Assembly (NCBI RefSeq): GCF_000820225.1
Contig: NZ_CDDK01000040.1
Span: 86,213-150,212, forward strand
Length of the DNA stretch: 64,000 nt
Source: Aeromonas veronii bv. veronii
GTDB taxonomy: Bacteria > Pseudomonadota > Gammaproteobacteria > Enterobacterales > Aeromonadaceae
Reading direction: 5' to 3'
Of the stretch, positions 61,803 to 64,000 are shown piece by piece. Below the pieces are notes generated by a model. It was not told the DNA's origin. It did no database searches and saw only the letters and a program-made list of their open reading frames with translations. Every line of letters begins with the position of its first letter. Position 1 is the stretch's first letter. Position numbers and translations under genes: made by a program.

Positions 61803-61837
61803 AACTACATTTTGTTATGTTATAACAAAATGTAGTT
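61803..61837 (-). promoter_or_regulatory. Zur box of rpmE2-rpmJ2
   Basis: A perfect palindrome with 16-bp arms, AACTACATTTTGTTAT (61803-61818) and its exact complement (61822-61837), around GTT. The core TGTTAT-GTT-ATAACA matches the gammaproteobacterial Zur box shape. It ends 3 bp before the rpmE2 start on the minus strand, so Zur-Zn binding would block expression when zinc is plentiful. Confidence 0.85.
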
Positions 61838-61955
61838 GAGAATAGCTCTCGTTTCAAGCATAAAATGTCGTATGTAGAAAATCGCTGCTGTGAGTGATGT
61901 GTTGATACTGGGGTGAAGGCACTACACAAGCAGAACGAAACAAGAGGGAGACACC

Positions 61956-62192
61956 ATGCTTGCAGCACGGAAGACCAAGATACTGCGTGGGTCAGAACAC
62001 AAGGTGCAAGCGGATGTAAAAAGCCTCAGGAGAGGCTGGATCACAACCATGAAGATCAATCAGAATGGACAAGATGTTCGCGGATCAATGAAGTATCAGA
62101 AACGAGGCGCGATTGAGATGACAACAGTAAAAACAAGCAGCAGTGTAATCACAGAGATAAAAAGATTGATGAAAATATATCAACTGACCTGA
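61956..62192 (+). CDS. Small hypothetical protein (doubtful)
   Basis: A 78-codon basic frame, starting MLAARKTKILRGSEHKVQAD, with a good ribosome site (GAGGGAG) before the ATG. It resembles nothing I know, has no clear domain, and its last 13 bases overlap the zapC 3' end on the other strand. The surrounding 380 bp (61800-62179) hold no other gene except the Zur box. Confidence 0.3.
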   Translation: MLAARKTKILRGSEHKVQADVKSLRRGWITTMKINQNGQDVRGSMKYQKRGAIEMTTVKTSSSVITEIKRLMKIYQLT

Positions 62193-62716
62193 CGATATTG
62201 CTCGGTCACGGTAATACGCGGTTTCATCCGGTTATTCATCACTTTGATCACCCCGAAACGCGGCAAGTTTTTACTGGTGGTCAATACCAGATCGGCAGTG
62301 AGGTTCAAACAGACGCTAGCCTGATCCCCTGCCTCAATGACCATAAATTCGCCGTTGCCATGGGGTGTATTCATCAGGACAAGATCACCGTTTTGCGGGA
62401 TCACTTGCGGATGCTGTTCACTAAAAAACCAGCTTTGCGGCATCAAAGGTTTATAAAAGCGACTGACCGCGATGGCATTAAGCACCAACTGAACCTGATG
62501 CGGAATACTCCACTCAAGTTCGGCTGCTTTATCCATCAACTGATAATAGAGGGCGGCATCATCGACACAAAAAGGTTGGGTCGCAAACGAGCTGGGCACC
62601 AATTGCCGCCCTTTATACTCGGTCGCAAATAACATGTTATCAGACAGGTCCAACATCAGACGGTCACTCTGGGCATCATAGTGCCATTGCCAGCTATCGG
62701 TCGGTTGGATAAACAT
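62180..62716 (-). CDS. zapC: Cell division protein ZapC
   Basis: A 178-residue cytosolic protein. Conserved blocks with E. coli YcbW include MLDLSDNMLF, FCVDDAALYYQ, LVLNAIAVSRFYKPLMPQSW, and a C-terminal IKVMNNRMKP. ZapC binds FtsZ and promotes lateral bundling of protofilaments in the Z ring. Located next to pyrD as in E. coli, 90 bp downstream of it in the same direction. Confidence 0.9.
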   Translation of the reverse strand: MFIQPTDSWQWHYDAQSDRLMLDLSDNMLFATEYKGRQLVPSSFATQPFCVDDAALYYQLMDKAAELEWSIPHQVQLVLNAIAVSRFYKPLMPQSWFFSEQHPQVIPQNGDLVLMNTPHGNGEFMVIEAGDQASVCLNLTADLVLTTSKNLPRFGVIKVMNNRMKPRITVTEQYRQVS

Positions 62717-62806
62717 GTTGGAGCCCTTACTTGATAATTACCAGTTGACTTTATTCCATATGCAGAAAATCAGCAACGTCAAATAAAGGGCTCCGCCATC
62801 TATTTC

Positions 62807-63817
62807 TTAAATATTGGTCACAATCTCTTTGACCAACCCCGGCCCTTTATAAATAAAGCCGCTATAAATTTGTACCAGACTGGCACCGGCGGCCAATTTT
62901 TCACGGGCGGCCATGGCACTATCAATACCACCTACACCGATAATTGGCAGAACACCATTGAGCGCCTTGGCCAGATGACGGATCACCTCGGTACTCTTGT
63001 GCTGCAGCGGACGACCACTCAGGCCACCCGCTTCACCGGCGTGGGGCATGTCATAAATCATCTCGCGCTCGAGGGTGGTATTGGTGGCGATAACCCCATC
63101 AATACCATTCCGTACCAGCGAAGCGGCCACCTGATCTATTTCTTCAAGGCTTAAATCCGGGGCAATTTTAACCGCCAGCGGCACATACTTTTTATATTGG
63201 GCGGCCAGCTCTTGCTGACGCACCTTGAGGGCGGCCAGCAATTCATCCAGCGCCTCGCCATATTGCAGTGAACGCAAACCCGGGGTGTTGGGGGAAGAGA
63301 TATTGACGGCAATATAACCGGCATGATCATAAACCTTGTCCATGCAGATCAGGTAATCATCTTTTCCCTGTTCGATGGGAGTGTCTTTGTTCTTGCCGAT
63401 ATTAATGCCGATGACCCCCTGATATTTGGCCTCTTTTACCTTGGCCACCAGATGATCAACCCCCTTGTTGTTGAACCCCATCCGGTTGATGATCCCCTCT
63501 GCCGGAATAACCCGGAACAGACGGGGCTTGTCATTGCCGCTTTGGGGTCTGGGGGTGACGGTACCGACTTCGATAAAACCAAATCCCATGGCGCCCAGCG
63601 CGTCAATGCACTCACCATCTTTATCCAGACCGGCCGCCAATCCCACCGGATTGGCAAAAGAAAGCCCCATGACAGTGACGGGGCGTTTCGGCAAATTCTG
63701 GCGGAAGAAACAATCGAGTGGCGTACCGAGAAGGCGGGGCAAATATTTCATGGAGAGATCGTGAGCCTGTTCCGGATTGAGTTTGAACAGGAAATGCCTG
63801 GCGATGGGGTACAACAT
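62807..63817 (-). CDS. pyrD: Dihydroorotate dehydrogenase (quinone), class 2
   Basis: A 336-residue FMN enzyme of pyrimidine synthesis, peripheral on the inner membrane. The N-terminal amphipathic segment ([20 protein letters not shown]) binds quinone. FMN/substrate motifs include [38 protein letters not shown] with the catalytic Ser, and [26 protein letters not shown] lies upstream of the ATG. Confidence 0.96.
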   Translation of the reverse strand: MLYPIARHFLFKLNPEQAHDLSMKYLPRLLGTPLDCFFRQNLPKRPVTVMGLSFANPVGLAAGLDKDGECIDALGAMGFGFIEVGTVTPRPQSGNDKPRLFRVIPAEGIINRMGFNNKGVDHLVAKVKEAKYQGVIGINIGKNKDTPIEQGKDDYLICMDKVYDHAGYIAVNISSPNTPGLRSLQYGEALDELLAALKVRQQELAAQYKKYVPLAVKIAPDLSLEEIDQVAASLVRNGIDGVIATNTTLEREMIYDMPHAGEAGGLSGRPLQHKSTEVIRHLAKALNGVLPIIGVGGIDSAMAAREKLAAGASLVQIYSGFIYKGPGLVKEIVTNI

Positions 63818-63832
63818 CTTTGCTCCTTAAAG

Positions 63833-63862
63833 AAAGCCCCGGCAACTGGCCGGGGCTTTAGG
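63833..63862 (-). terminator. Terminator between gdh and pyrD
   Basis: Stem AAAGCCCCGG (63833-63842) / CCGGGGCTTT (63850-63859). The minus-strand U-run is short (AGAAAG on plus). It lies just ahead of the pyrD start, so it also forms part of the pyrD upstream region. Confidence 0.75.
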
Positions 63863-63894
63863 TGTAATGTCGGTGTCATGCCTTAATCTGGCAA

Positions 63895-64000
63895 TTAAAG
63901 TGCCCGACAATTCAACTGGAGCAGGTTCAACTCTCGCAAGGCCACCGAGAACTTGGCGAACTCGTGGGTACTGGTGGTCTTGAAGTCGGCCAACATGTGG
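63895..64000 (-). CDS. Probable NAD-dependent glutamate dehydrogenase (3' end only)
   Basis: Only the last 35 codons are in the window, reading HMLADFKTTSTHEFAKFSVA and then LRELNLLQLNCRAL to a TAA at 63895-63897. The helical tail with EFAKFSVALREL is like the C-terminus of the large (~1600-residue) NAD-glutamate dehydrogenase, which lies next to pyrD in Vibrio relatives. Too short for certainty. Confidence 0.55.
   Translation of the reverse strand, partial: HMLADFKTTSTHEFAKFSVALRELNLLQLNCRAL

Noticed and set aside
1-64000. CRISPR arrays, rRNA and tRNA genes
   Set aside because: No regularly spaced direct repeats and no rRNA or tRNA sequence were noticed on reading; a dedicated tRNA scan was not possible.

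Overview
The window looks like a chromosomal segment of an Aeromonas-type gammaproteobacterium. The evidence is E. coli/Vibrio-like synteny in GC-rich DNA, including rne | rluC-maf-yceD-rpmF-plsX-fabHDG-acpP-fabF-pabC-mltG-tmk-holB-tatD, rsmF-letB-letA, and lonH-fabA-rmf-uup-rlmKL-zapC-pyrD. A split LetA, a wax-ester/PHA-type lipid locus, and a consensus dif site next to lonH place the right part in the replication terminus. Species assignment is inference; no rRNA or tRNA gene was seen.

Layout. 1-3314: end of fruB, then fruK and fruA (fructose PTS), closed by a terminator. 3315-3941: no convincing gene. 3942-7501: rne (minus) with its long leader. 7502-20362: rluC, a HAD phosphatase, maf, then the large ribosomal-protein/phospholipid/fatty-acid cluster through tatD. 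20363-22160: an orphan tyrosine recombinase preceded by a perfect 30-bp palindrome and followed by a dif-like sequence and a small putative DNA-binding gene. 22313-27708: rsmF, letB and a two-gene letA. 27797-31409: prpBCD (2-methylcitrate cycle) behind a promoter that overlaps a palindromic operator. 31437-41058: a lipid-storage region with an FFLEELY-motif protein, a PHA-system protein, a wax ester synthase/DGAT, TPR protein, TetR, patatin, phasin, a two-domain fatty acyl-CoA reductase and a lipase. 41177-43189: SOS-box yebG and a second tyrosine recombinase. 43190-45153: gene-poor DNA with small orphan genes and an antitoxin-like fragment.

45154-53738 is an 8.6-kb filamentous (inovirus) prophage integrated at dif. 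It carries Zot/pI, pVI-like, pIII/TspB-like, pVIII, pV-like and P2-A-type Rep genes, a very small pVII/pIX-like ORF, three HTH-type regulators, an f1-like hairpin, and a dispersed family of a 17-bp palindrome (consensus TGCAACATSATGTTGCA) found both in the regulator promoter and inside late genes. No secretin gene is present, so it would need a host secretin.

53754-64000: lonH, fabA (with a FabR-type operator), rmf (with an unusual terminator-like leader containing a short ORF), uup, a glutaredoxin-like gene, rlmKL, the Zur-box-controlled rpmE2-rpmJ2 pair, zapC, pyrD, and the 3' end of a probable NAD-glutamate dehydrogenase gene.
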